A stretch of DNA of 64,000 nucleotides from Tubiluchus corallicola (taxonomy: Eukaryota > Priapulida > Priapulimorpha > Priapulimorphida > Tubiluchidae). The stretch covers positions 62,001 through 126,000 of the forward strand of contig JAQGDQ010000036.1 in assembly GCA_030141605.1 (NCBI GenBank). Direction: 5' to 3'. Below are positions 52,942-64,000 of this stretch, piece by piece (the stretch's first letter is position 1; every line of letters begins with the position of its first letter). Made by a program: the position numbers and the translations under genes. Below the pieces are notes generated by a model. That model was not told where the DNA came from. It saw nothing but the letters and a program-made list of their open reading frames with translations, and did not search any database.

Positions 52942-55900
52942 TGTATTTTAACAACAAATATATGTCAAATATGACAAGCGAGAAATAGAAAAACCCTATA
53001 GGCTACTCTTATTTACGGAATTCTACAATCACAAGCATCGCTTCAGTAGCACCAATAATCTCACGTATAGGATCATTAGCGTTTCGTCTTTTTAATAAGT
53101 ACTTTATCCTCTTGCTCTACTAATCAGACTAAATCAGCGGTTATCTGCATACTTGACAAGGCATACCCTGCGATGGTCATCAAGCTGACAGGTGTACCTT
53201 GACAATGATGTATATTCCACCGTCACTGAATTCATTTAAGTTAGCGCATAGCGTTATAAGGTTTGTGCTTACTATGAAAATCAGAAATCCATAAGACTTT
53301 AATTTTTTATCTGCGCCTGAATTAGCAAAAGTCATGGATGCCGCCAGAGTTTAAAAAAAAGTTGAAAAAGGCGGAGCCCCGGCCACCAACGCATTTTCCT
53401 GTTTTTAAGCACATTTTGCAGGCCTCAAATGGAATATTAAATGCTGGTACGTAGTATTCCTCAAACGTGAAAAATTCTGCTTTAATAAATATATTTTACC
53501 AACATTTACCTAGGTAATATTCATTGTATTACAAGTTCGTAATACCCTGCTACGGATGACTCATTACTTAAGGTTAATTTATTTAGCGTTAAGATTATCT
53601 ACCCAGCAAGAATATGGATAATCAAACATAAAACTAATTTGAGACTGTTAAATTGACAGCCCACTTACTATTCATACAAAATTTAATAAGTTGCGTGGTG
53701 CGTGCTAATTTTTCCCACCAGACACAGCTAAACGGCAGAACGTCTCGGGCACACGTGCATTTTAGAACATTTTCCGATTGCTAGAAGCTATTTCCCCAGA
53801 CAAGTTCACTAGTTTAAAACTCATCATTGCACAAACAAACAAGGGTTCACGTATTTCTTGGTTTACAGCAGCTAACAAATTTTATTTAGCCATGAAAAAT
53901 TTTAATTTAAGAAATTTCGTGGGCGCACGTGCGTCAGTCTCTAGCCGCCGGGCAAAAATACTAAGGTCTAACTGCACTGTACCGGTTGGTCCTAACTCGT
54001 TGTGCCCATTTAAATAAAATTCTATTACACTGGTGGCCCAGAGTGATGGCCCATACTTCTGCCGAGTATATAAGGCGACTGTAACTAAAATTTAATGTTG
54101 GTAAGTAATAATGTTATGTAACCGGGTGTATCTAATGTCGAAAAATGCGTATAATTCATGCGCGTTTAATATGCTAACGTTATGTGCATTTAATGATATC
54201 CTAGTATCTAGTCCATTAATCCTATCTGTCCCTCATATTCGCAGTTAAGGGTGATTAATTTTTATTAATTTACTGTAACGTGTAAACGATTTCTTTGACA
54301 ACTGGCATTTAATATCTTTAGCACAAAGTTTGCAAGTTATGGGATGCGAAAGTGAAACCCAATGCGTGGCCGGTGTATGTAGGCAACACTACTTAACATT
54401 AATAAACACTAGATTAAACGTCACTTTGATTTTAATCAGAGAAAAGATAGTGATCTTTTACTAATTAATATTTACACTTAGTACGCAATAGTGCACAGCA
54501 TGGCCAACTTTCAGTTTTCAGTTCGCTTGATTGATTGTGCAATGCAAATTAATTCTATTATCAGAGCGATTCAGATAATTTACCTGTGTTATTATTCAGT
54601 GCGTTATGGACTTGTGAAATTGTCATTACCACCGTTGAATAGTTTGCAGGTATTCAGTTTTTGTCATCGATGCATTTCACTTTTCGTGTTCCGTGACATG
54701 TTTGCAACCAGTTAACACTGCCACCGTAAAAAATATAACAATTGTTTGCAACTATGCAGTTATACTTTTGCAAGTTGTACCGTAATTAGCAACAAGTTTT
54801 GTTTATGAACAGTTTAATCTACCATGTCTTTATGCTTTTCACAATGGAAAATATTAAAACAGAAAAATTGAAATACTGAATATTGAAATAATTGCATAGT
54901 AAAAATAAAACAGGCCTTCAATTAGCAGTCACTCACTCACTATTAGCCTATCAATCACTCTGTCAATTAATACTTATTTAAGAAAATCAGTACAAATATG
55001 TTCACAAAGAGTGATGATTATTAATTAAATGAACAGAAGTTTTGTTCAATCTTAGTTGAAAATTTTTCAATTTTAAAATATAGGTTGCAATAAGCATAAT
55101 TTATAGGCAGGCCTATAAGAAGCGATGTCTACCTCACTGTAGTTATAGATCAGATTTGAGGTTTTTATTTAAAGCCCAAATGTTTCAAAACAGTAGTAAT
55201 GAAAAACGATGAGCCCGTTTTAAACCTTGGGAAGACTGTAACTAAAGTGTATGGCAATTATCAAAACTGCAAATACTGTAGTTGCAATAGCTTTCCGTGA
55301 GATTTGCTGCAATTAGTTGCAATTTCTTAATCAGTTCTTGTGCCTGTCAAATTAGGTGATCTGGTTTGATGTGTCTAAGCTTAACTTTTTCATGAATTTT
55401 GTTTAGCATGTGTTAGGGAATTTGTTAGCATTCTTCTTTTTATTCAATCAAGTTTAGTTAAGTTGCGTAACACTAATGCAAGAATTAAGTGCCAACTGAA
55501 AGTATGCATTCTCATTTTAAATGGGCAAAATCATGACTTCTTCTCAAGAAAAACAAACACAGTATTTAGCATTCAATGCAGTTAAAGTGTCAGGTAAATA
55601 TAAATTATTACAATGCAGTGCGGAACTGCATTACTTCTAAAGAAGCTTAAATCTCAAAAAGATACTAACATGTTAACTTTTATTTTAAATTGATTTATTT
55701 TCTATAAACTTTTTTCAGGTAATACTAAGCTGTACATAATAATACAAAATCAGTGCCTATACGTATTTACACAACATGGGCATTCCCCATGACAATATAA
55801 TACAAACTTAAAAATAATTATTTATATTAACACAGACTTAACAATGATAAACACAGTAGTTTACATAATATTATACAAATTAGCTATACCTTACTCAGAC

Positions 55901-57508
55901 TTCTAAAACTAGGTAATACCGATAAACTACAGTAATTTACGGTACATAGCCGCATCATTTAAATAATTTGTATTTGCTAAAAATATCAATATAAACTAAA
56001 TTTTATAGGAGTGACTGAGTACAGAAGTCTTAATTCTAAAAAGAGACTATTTTCCAAGTAGCTTCCTTGACACAATTATAGTTTATACTTCTTAATCTAG
56101 TATATACATATTTCAAAATAATGTTAATGCCGAATGTTTATAATGCTTAAGACAAATACATTTGAGATGAAACGTTTAAGAATACACAGTTAAGAAATGT
56201 TGTTTTACCTTATAATTAATTTTAATGTTATGCTTAAAAAATTGTTCATAGTAAGGTAATACAAATTTAAAATCCTGTGTCAGCACATGCCTTCCTCTGC
56301 AAAGTTTACAAGTGTTCAGTAAGTACTGAAATACAAGCCAGTGCATTGTGAATTGTCACTATTAGGCCATGTCATGCTACTGACTCAAACGCTGCAAAAA
56401 TAATCTCGAGAAATGTACTAAAAATAGAAAAAGCAGAAAATACTGTACACAAATCACAGTCAAGTAGCATAATTCTACTTGAGGCAAAAGTGCAAAACAA
56501 CAGTGACTTAAAATACTTGCTTTAAAAGATATTTCTCTTACAAAAATAAATAATTAGGTAGCACCTAATAGTGTTTCAAAGCAATCATTTTTAAACAAGT
56601 ATAAAGGCAAATGAATCAAATAAGCTCTCTTTGATGGTAACCAAATAAATGCTAACAACAAGATTACATAGTGCCAAATAAGGAAAAAAGTAGAAAAAAA
56701 TAGAAGATGACTTGATGCAATCTAAACTTTTGTTAGATACTTAGTTTTATGACTAATGATTTAACTCAGGGGTGTGCAAACTGTGGCCCGTGGGTCACTT
56801 GCGGCCCGCATAGAGAGATCTTGTGCGGCCCGCGAAGAGGTTTGTCAACGTAATGAAAGTGCGGCCCACTGAAGTCTGCGCCAATATCGCAAAGATAGTG
56901 CGGGTAGTTTTTTCCTCTAGATCGGATGGTATTAGCCCTTGCAAGACTGTTGTCACTTAATGTCACTGTCGGACATGATGAAATATATGGTTTTTAATAT
57001 AAATTTTAATAACTTCTAAAATAGTTTTTGAGTGTAGTAGTGCAGTAGTGATGATGTGCGCAAATTGGATGCAAAAAAATTGTTATTAGGTCCTACTGTA
57101 CTTGGCTCCTTGACCAAACTGCATGTGGCCCGCAGGAATTGCGGGAAAGTTTAATGTGGGCCGGCTAGTCAGATAATTTGCACACCCCTGATTTAACTGG
57201 TAAATGAACAATTTAACCAATTATATAACAAATGGTGAACTTAATTGTGCCTCTTGAATCAATATTTATACTAGTTTCTGTCATCATTTCAAGCAGAACC
57301 TGCCACATGACTGTATAGCAAAGTATACTTTTTATAACACATATCTTTGGCTTAAACTTTACCACATGCTATGTGTGGTGGCTGAGACAACAATAACAAT
57401 TATAATAATGTTAATATATTTTACAGATCTATGAACAAAAAAACGGCAAGATCTACACGAAGATTTATAACATATTAACGATGTAGTTAATACGTTAATA
57501 ACTTATCG
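52942..57508. other. Intergenic region upstream of the secreted-protein gene, to the RECK 3' end
   Basis: The left part holds the promoter of the minus-strand secreted-protein gene; the right part should include the RECK 3' UTR. It contains the hAT MITE at 56767-57190. Plus-strand open stretches at 53778-54017 and 54491-54715 have no recognisable domain or splice partners. Otherwise AT-rich with nothing recognised. Confidence 0.45.
56767..57190. mobile_element. hAT-type MITE, 424 bp, with intact target duplication
   Basis: The left end CAGGGGTGTGCAAACT and right end TTTGCACACCCCTG are terminal inverted repeats. Both sides carry the same 8-bp duplication, ATTTAACT (56759-56766 and 57191-57198). 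Inside are several GCGGCCCGC/TGGCCCGC phrases, typical of this hAT group and much more GC-rich than the surroundings. No transposase is encoded. The perfect target duplication suggests a fairly recent insertion. Confidence 0.93.
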
Positions 57509-60500
57509 TCACAACGGAAAGATCACGTAATGGAATAAAGCTATACTACTAAACACAGAAACAAATACAGATAAATGTATCCTACATGCTGCAGAGCCAG
57601 TTGTGCTCAAATGTGATGTTCTAACTCCAGCAGCTATTAGAGGAGAAAGAGACAGATCTGAAAGAAGAATAGGGCTTCCTGATCTAATCATCAGTTCAAT
57701 TTTCATGGCTTCTGTATGGCAGGCTTTTATCTGTAGAAAAATAACGAAAAAAATAATTTTACAAAACACGTACATGAGCATTACCAACACAACAAATGCA
57801 ACCAGCAACACAGCATTCTTCCAATTATTTGTAAAGCTTAAAAGCCAACTAAGTAATGACAAGCAGGCCAATTCAGATATAGATAATTTGTGACTTTACA
57901 ATATTTTTAGGAAATGTTTATTCTATACATATTATATATTATTATTTTAGAGTCATACTTATGCTATGAATAACATTTCTAATCCATACTATTCCATCAG
58001 ACACATGCCACAGTGTACACACCTGCACATGAGTTGGATTATCAACTACAGGTATCACTAAGATAATGAGTTCTGACTCGATGCTCAAGTATCCAAAAAC
58101 ATCACATTCTGGAACCATCACATGAACTTGTAGCTTGCTTGTAATGGTATGGACGGTCAGAGGATCACTCTTTGTAGCTTTTGCAGCACGATTTGCCTGA
58201 GATCTGCTGTAGATTATCCTCACTTCAGCAGCTAAAACACAAACGATGAATTTATATAGCACAGGCTGATGATAAACTTAAAAACCAGTTGAGGACAGCA
58301 GGTTTTGAAAACGTACTAGACACTAGTTAAAAGATGTTGGTAGTTCTAAGCCCGCTCTGGAACCAAACCAGCCATGTTGTGAAAATTAGGAATTAACCCT
58401 AATCACTAATCACAAAAAATAGACCACTTCTTGGAATTACTAAGAAACTCATTAGTATGTAAATCCGTGTAAAACAATGCTTTCCGACTGCATATAGAAG
58501 GTGAAACCCAAAACTTACCGCAAATAGGACAGCAGTTTCCAGGAGGTGTAATCCCTTTACAATTCTTTGCATTTAAAGGCGGACATGTTACTCCTGTACA
58601 CTGAGAATTCAAAACATCTAAATCTGCAACAAAAAAACAATTGCACATCTGATGAAAATTTGAAGTACTTTTTTAAAAAAACAATTCCCCAAAATAAATA
58701 AATCACTGTAGCCAGTGATCAACTGTTTAACAGCTATCCATGCAAACAGATAAACTCACATTTTGTTACACATCTGAGCAACAGGTGGCACAACATTCCT
58801 GGATGCACAACAGTGAAAATAATTATACTGTGAAATGCATGCAAAACTTACAGGTTAGTTGTCCGACAGCTTTACATGATCCAATGTAATCAACTGCTAC
58901 TTTATCTGCCCAGGCAGCACATTCACTACTGTATGTTTCTCCATTGCGACCACAAACAATGCCTTCCGTCTTACATTTTTGCTAAAATTTAATAATTTGT
59001 TAAAATAAAAAAAGTTGAAAAATTGTAATAGTACCAACAAAAGGACACGTTAATGTACTAGTTTCTAAAACAGAAAGACATATCAATACCAACTTCTTTC
59101 AACCATTCATGTAATAAAATTTACAAAACATAAGTACACAATGTACATATGGCTGACATGCACTATAGACCATTATAAAAAATAAGCTTACCACACATGT
59201 GCCCTTATGGAGACCATCAGCATGGATAAACTGACACATGGAATTTGGATTTTCCAGCTTACAGAGGGAATTATGTATCTCTGCTTTACAGTTAATATGA
59301 AGAGGCACACAATCATACTGCTTGCAATGCGGAGAATTTTTCGAAAAATTTACTAGGCAGATGCGTCTTCTCGGGATACATCTACAAATAACATTATGCA
59401 TACGCTCAGAAAATGTCTTTCAAACTCAGAATGTTTGACACTTACACTTTACTACATTACTTTCAGTTTTTAAAAATTCATTAATCTACTTAGATTGCAC
59501 AATGCTGCAAGCCAGTGTCAAACCTAGTGCCAGCTAGATGAAATCAATTAAAACTCTTCGATTACTTTGAAACAATCTGAAAACTGTTTATGGTCAGGAT
59601 TACTTATTACACAGCAAGAATCAACATTAATTTTAATAATCACAGAAAACCAAAAAAAAAATTAGAATAGAGATGCAGACAATCACAGCACTTTTATCGC
59701 AATACAAGAGTATTAACAATTGTAAAAATGGCTAATGTACTACCTTTCATTTGGCCCACATGAATTCTTATGACAAGGATCTTTCGTGCATGCACCAAGT
59801 GAATACTGATCCTCAGATTCCAGTGCACACCTGGGCATAAAACAATTTCATTTTAGATACTTCATTTTACAATACATTTTAAATACTTCAAAAAGAAATA
59901 GGCAGTTTTTATTACACTGATTACAAACATGTAATGGTAGGTGCTGATATAGGTTTTCAGTCAAGAATTTTAATTTTTCTAAATTTAACAAAATTGGGAA
60001 TAGTAGTTACTGTAACATCATTCAGACTTCTACACACCTCGCTAGACATTCATTAGGATACGTTCGCCCATTGATTCCACAGACTGGTTTGTAATGCTCT
60101 CTGCAGTAACATGGTAGGCCACGATATCCGACAGCACTATCTTGACTTGGTGGACACATACGATTGCTACATGTCACCTCATTATCATAACAGACGCAGA
60201 CATTACAGCCGTCATACCAATGAGTGTTATGTGCTGAAACAATGGCAGTTTAATGATTTAATAAAATTATGCAGTTAAAAGCATAAAAAAAGATTAATAT
60301 GTACCCAAAAAAATACTTTTGGTATCTCTCATTTCATTAATGTGGCCATTAACAAGTCTTCAATGTCAAAATGTCAAGTATGATGTTCAAAACCATTTCA
60401 TGCTCGTTTAAGCAACTATATCTAGCTCATTAATCCCTTATTTATTCTTTTTTTGCATACTTTTATTTATCATTTATTACTGTATTATCTACTAACAATA

Positions 60501-63500
60501 CTGCATTAACTTTATAAGTTGATAAAATACAAAAACATATGTAACAACTACCAAAAATGAAATCGTAACCACATAACTGAAGATAGACAGCTAATGTTTA
60601 CCTTTAACTTTATCTCCGTGTAGACATGTCCGTGCACCTTGGCATGGCATATTTTCACATTTTTCTAATATGTTTTTCTCTGTGCATTGACACACTTTGT
60701 AACAGCCCCAGTCCCGGAAATCCATGTCATTGTTTGGGGTAGGAATTCGAACAAACGTACCACGTGGCACAAGAAATTCAGATACCTCCCCCATTTTACA
60801 TCCAGGCTGGCAGAGGTAAGGAACACAAGTACGCTTATTGATACACTGCCGTTGTACAGTACATATCTGATTTTTACCACAAGGATTTGGCTTGCACGGA
60901 TGAGAAACATCATTTGAACTTGCAGCATATGGACTTTCAACTGTGTAAAGACAGAACATGTCACAGCTTAATAAGCATGTCAATAGAAGTTTTATGATAT
61001 GTAAAACACGAGTTTGGGATTTAATGTAATTATTGAAAGCTAGTATTTCTACCAGATAAACTCACAACAGTAAATTCACTACAGAAATTTACAGTCACTT
61101 TACATGCAAAAACTGAATCTCCTTAATACACGAGGAATCAAACATAGACATAGCGCTCATTGCTGCAAGCACTGCTAAATTAACAGCTTGCACTCACAAA
61201 GACTTACAAAAATGAAAAGAAATGTTAAAATAGGTAAGCACTTATCTATAAACTAACTTACTCAAATACTTAGTTACAGATATGCAGGGAGTATTATCGT
61301 CAATGGGTGCCATTGCATCACATATACTTTCAGGAGTATTTCCTAGCAATCTTGACCTGTCTGCACATTTAGACAAAATCATGAGGCAGTCTGATCTGCA
61401 AAAAAGTAAAGAATATGACATTAATTTTTCTTGCCACTCACACTATATATTTTATTAAATTTGTTAAACAATTGTCATTCAACAAAAATACCCTTGATGT
61501 TAAAAATGGTTGAAAAAACTTCCAAAAAAATTCACTTATCATGACCTTTTTAGCAAGCACAAAATTCAGAGTTCATAAAACTTAGAATACAACAGCTGCA
61601 CCCTAAGCTTTCTAAAATGTGACAGCAGACAAGATTTATTAAAAGAAAAGAAAAATGAGAATGAATGATACATGACAGGTAGCCCCTCGGCAACAATCTC
61701 ACCGAAGACGGTGACAAATTGAAAAATTCTATAAACTGGTTGAGTTACAAAAGACCATCATCTTGGTAAGATTGGTTAAAAACTAGTGTGTTGACTAGGG
61801 GTGTTCGAGGTTTGGGAAATATTCGAGGCTCGGGTCGGGATCAGCAGTTGGGGATTGGGATTCGGATGAATTCAAGCTCGGGATCTTTTGGGGTTCAGGA
61901 TCAAGTGATCGGAATTGAGGTTCAGGTAAATATAATTATCAGCAAATGGAGAAAAGAAAATTGCAGCGAAGTTTTAGCTCCACCCATTAATATTGATAAC
62001 TGTGGCATGATTCACCAAACTGCACGCTCAAATGATGCTCAGTTCTGACTTTTCATGGTTCCTTTCAAGTGGTATGGCTTCATAAATTCAATAAATGTAG
62101 ATTTATACCACTAACTGGTAGTTTCAACAAGTAATATTGAAACTAAGAAATTATATAAATTATTTACGTGTTTGTTTAATGTGGTATTTGTGGAACTGGC
62201 TAATTCTTTATTATTAAAGTCTAATAATTATAACAAAGACTTCAAAAAATGCCTCGTGTCGTGAACATCATAATTATTGATAAAAAACAAGACAAGAAAT
62301 CTTTCCGAATTGCAAACAGCCTCACGATGCCATAATCCTACAGTATTTAGTTCAGCAGCCAGAAAATCTAGTTTAGAAAAAGTATCTAGACTAACAGGCT
62401 TTCACCCACACACATGCCTAGCAGCATGCCAGCAACAAATTCATTAACTGCCCTGTGGATGCGGTTCTCTCAATGACAAAGCATTTGCTTTTGTCCTTGT
62501 TCATGCAGTAACAATAAGTGTATTCCTTATTTCCCTGTGGTGTCTCCCTGCACTGAGTGTGCCTATTTTACTATGATAAGTTAAATGTAAAATAAATGTG
62601 ACAGTAATCTTCTTGCTATGAAGTTTAAAATAATTGTTAGAAAGAATAGTTATACATAGGGCCTACTGACCAAGAAGCAATATCTACTTGGGCGATATTC
62701 AGATAGGAAAGATACTAGTAGCATACATAGTAAAATAACATAACACAAAAAAATGACAAATTATTTTTTGTAAATTGTTCCAACATTACAGCAAAGATAT
62801 CTCATCAGAAGTGCCACACTAATACACTCTATGTCCGCAAAAAGCTAATCATGCATTTACTTGAAAGTACTTTTTACTTTAAGACATTTTAAAAATATCA
62901 CGACGTAGTTAAGGTTAATAAAATTCCAATAAACAAATTTAAGCGATGAATAATGGCTCATTTTTATTCATATGCCTCAAAAAACTAAAATAAAGTAAAT
63001 GTTGTTTTCGAATATTATTAATGTTTCAAGTTCGGGGCTGGGATTGGGTTCGAGACGTGATGACAGTGAATGTTCGGGGTTTGACAAAAGTTCGGGATGG
63101 AGGCTCGGATTTCGAGATCATAACTTAATAGCTGTACTTATTTGACACATATAATTGTACTTACTTGCATATTGGATTAGTGTAAGCTCGAGTGTTGCAT
63201 GGTTTAATCTGCAGCATGCAAGCGATTGCTTTCCATAATTGTGGTTCACATTTATTTATATCCAAGACTGGAATATTCATCAAAAGCATGCGGTGATTTA
63301 TAGTTCCGTTCTTCCACAGCATGATGTCATTTCTTGCAGCTGCATCTGCGCGTTGATTGCAGGATCTAAACAGCTCTGTTGGTCTGTCATTAAAGTTTGT
63401 GCAGTATGAAAGCCCGCTACATCCTGGCTCACACGGCTCTTCAACTAGAAATAATGAAACATTATTAAACTAACAGAAACACAATAAATCTAAAGCAGTA

Positions 63501-63927
63501 CAATGGTTGATTAAAAAATAACTAAGCATTTCTTAACTTGCACTCCCCTACCACCATCGTATACAAACAGCACGATGAGATTACCTAATAAAACAAATAT
63601 ATAGCTAACTTAATAAACATGTGAAGGCTAAAATTAGGCAATTAATGACAATACAAGTGTAACAAATGAGAAGTTAGATCCATGCAAATTTGACTTGCTT
63701 CAAAGTAGTTGTCATATAGATATGAATACCATATACATACATACATGAATAGATATCATGACTTATGCTATTTATGTATATGGTATGTTAACATTTATCA
63801 TTTAACATCTACCTTACAACTACAGCTTACCATCGGCCAAACAGCTGATGAGTGGTAATTCTGATGGCTGGTATCGACAATGAAGCTCAAACTTCTGCCA
63901 AGTTTGAGTAAAATCTGTGCTAAATGT
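57509..63927 (-). CDS. RECK: RECK, GPI-anchored Kazal-type protein, C-terminal part
   Basis: Minus-strand exons 63831-63927, 63165-63444, 61262-61395, 60602-60940, 60038-60233, 59744-59830, 59192-59381, 58852-58981, 58519-58623, 58023-58231 and 57509-57730 join in phase to 662 residues with a TGA stop; the N-terminal third is right of the window. RECK is a GPI-anchored cell-surface regulator of metalloproteinases and, in vertebrates, a Wnt7 co-receptor with Gpr124. Seen here: YCTNFN and RPTELFRSCN, NIPVLDI and WKAIAC-LQIKPC (frizzled-like region), Kazal 1 (CREHYKPVCGINGRTYPNEC), a degenerate Kazal 2 (59192-59381), Kazal 3 (VCGRNGETYSSEC), a CPP...CCPIC knot, PECDVFGYLSIESELIILVI, and a hydrophobic C-terminal tail after SAAC typical of GPI addition. 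Order and spacing follow human RECK. The N-terminal CK repeats needed for Wnt7 signalling cannot be judged. Confidence 0.96.
61396..63164. other. RECK intron with G-rich TTCGGG repeats at both ends
   Basis: At 61786-61926 the plus strand reads GGGGTGTTCGAGG followed by repeated TTCGGG/CTCGGG-like words; at 63026-63118 a second cluster reads TTCGGGGCTGGGATTGG and similar in the same orientation. The AT-rich 1.1 kb between may be the body of one old transposon (GGGGTGTTCG is a common hAT-type opening), but no inverted right end or target duplication was found. Confidence 0.45.
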
Positions 63928-64000
63928 CTGAAAACACAAGAATCTGCTGATAAATTGCAATAATATTTGAGAAAATATATCGTATACGAGAACTGCATAA

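Noticed and set aside
56766-56966. 66-codon open frame rich in GPH/GPQ
   Set aside because: Lies entirely in the GC-rich body of the hAT MITE.

Overview
The window is AT-rich nuclear DNA from an invertebrate animal. Genes are split by many short GT-AG introns, intergenic spaces are a few kb, and DNA transposons, non-LTR retrotransposon remnants and diverged tandem repeats are plentiful. A GPI-anchored RECK protein, a heteromeric SLC7 transporter light chain and an ABHD4/5 hydrolase point to Metazoa. I cannot name the species from sequence alone.

Six protein-coding genes can be assembled with matching splice phases. In order they are: (1) 549-6769, +, 3' part of a CCDC148-like coiled-coil gene, including one GC-AG intron; (2) 7874-15220, +, DLAT, the E2 subunit of mitochondrial pyruvate dehydrogenase, with one visible lipoyl domain and an unusual subunit-binding segment; (3) 18204-25202, -, an ABHD4/5 alpha/beta hydrolase with an intact GHSLGG serine motif; (4) 32208-44686, +, an SLC7 (b0,+/LAT type) amino-acid transporter light chain in ten exons; (5) 49707-52941, -, an unrecognised three-exon gene for a secreted protein of about 403 residues, basic, rich in Tyr/His/Asn/Gly-Arg, with no cysteine; (6) 57509-63927, -, the C-terminal 662 residues of RECK, continuing past the right edge. 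The genes look functionally unrelated: pairs 2/3 and 4/5 are convergent and nothing suggests an operon.

The rest is largely mobile and repetitive DNA. The clearest elements are a 424-bp hAT-type MITE with perfect 8-bp target duplications (56767-57190), a 2.2-kb hAT-like element containing about 250 bp of (CT)n (25714-27959), and a 674-bp TA-flanked inverted-repeat element with internal palindromes (28329-29002), whose neighbouring repeat copy preserves the empty site. Two non-LTR reverse transcriptase remnants lie at 8190-8698 (-) and 30889-31745 (+). A 283-bp perfect tandem duplication lies at 47361-47926.

The items most worth a second look are the secreted Tyr/His/Asn protein, a decayed inverted copy of the ABHD catalytic exon lying in an intron of the same gene, the altered DLAT subunit-binding motif, and the repeat-filled introns. 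I found no tRNA, rRNA or CRISPR array and no sign of a bacterial system.
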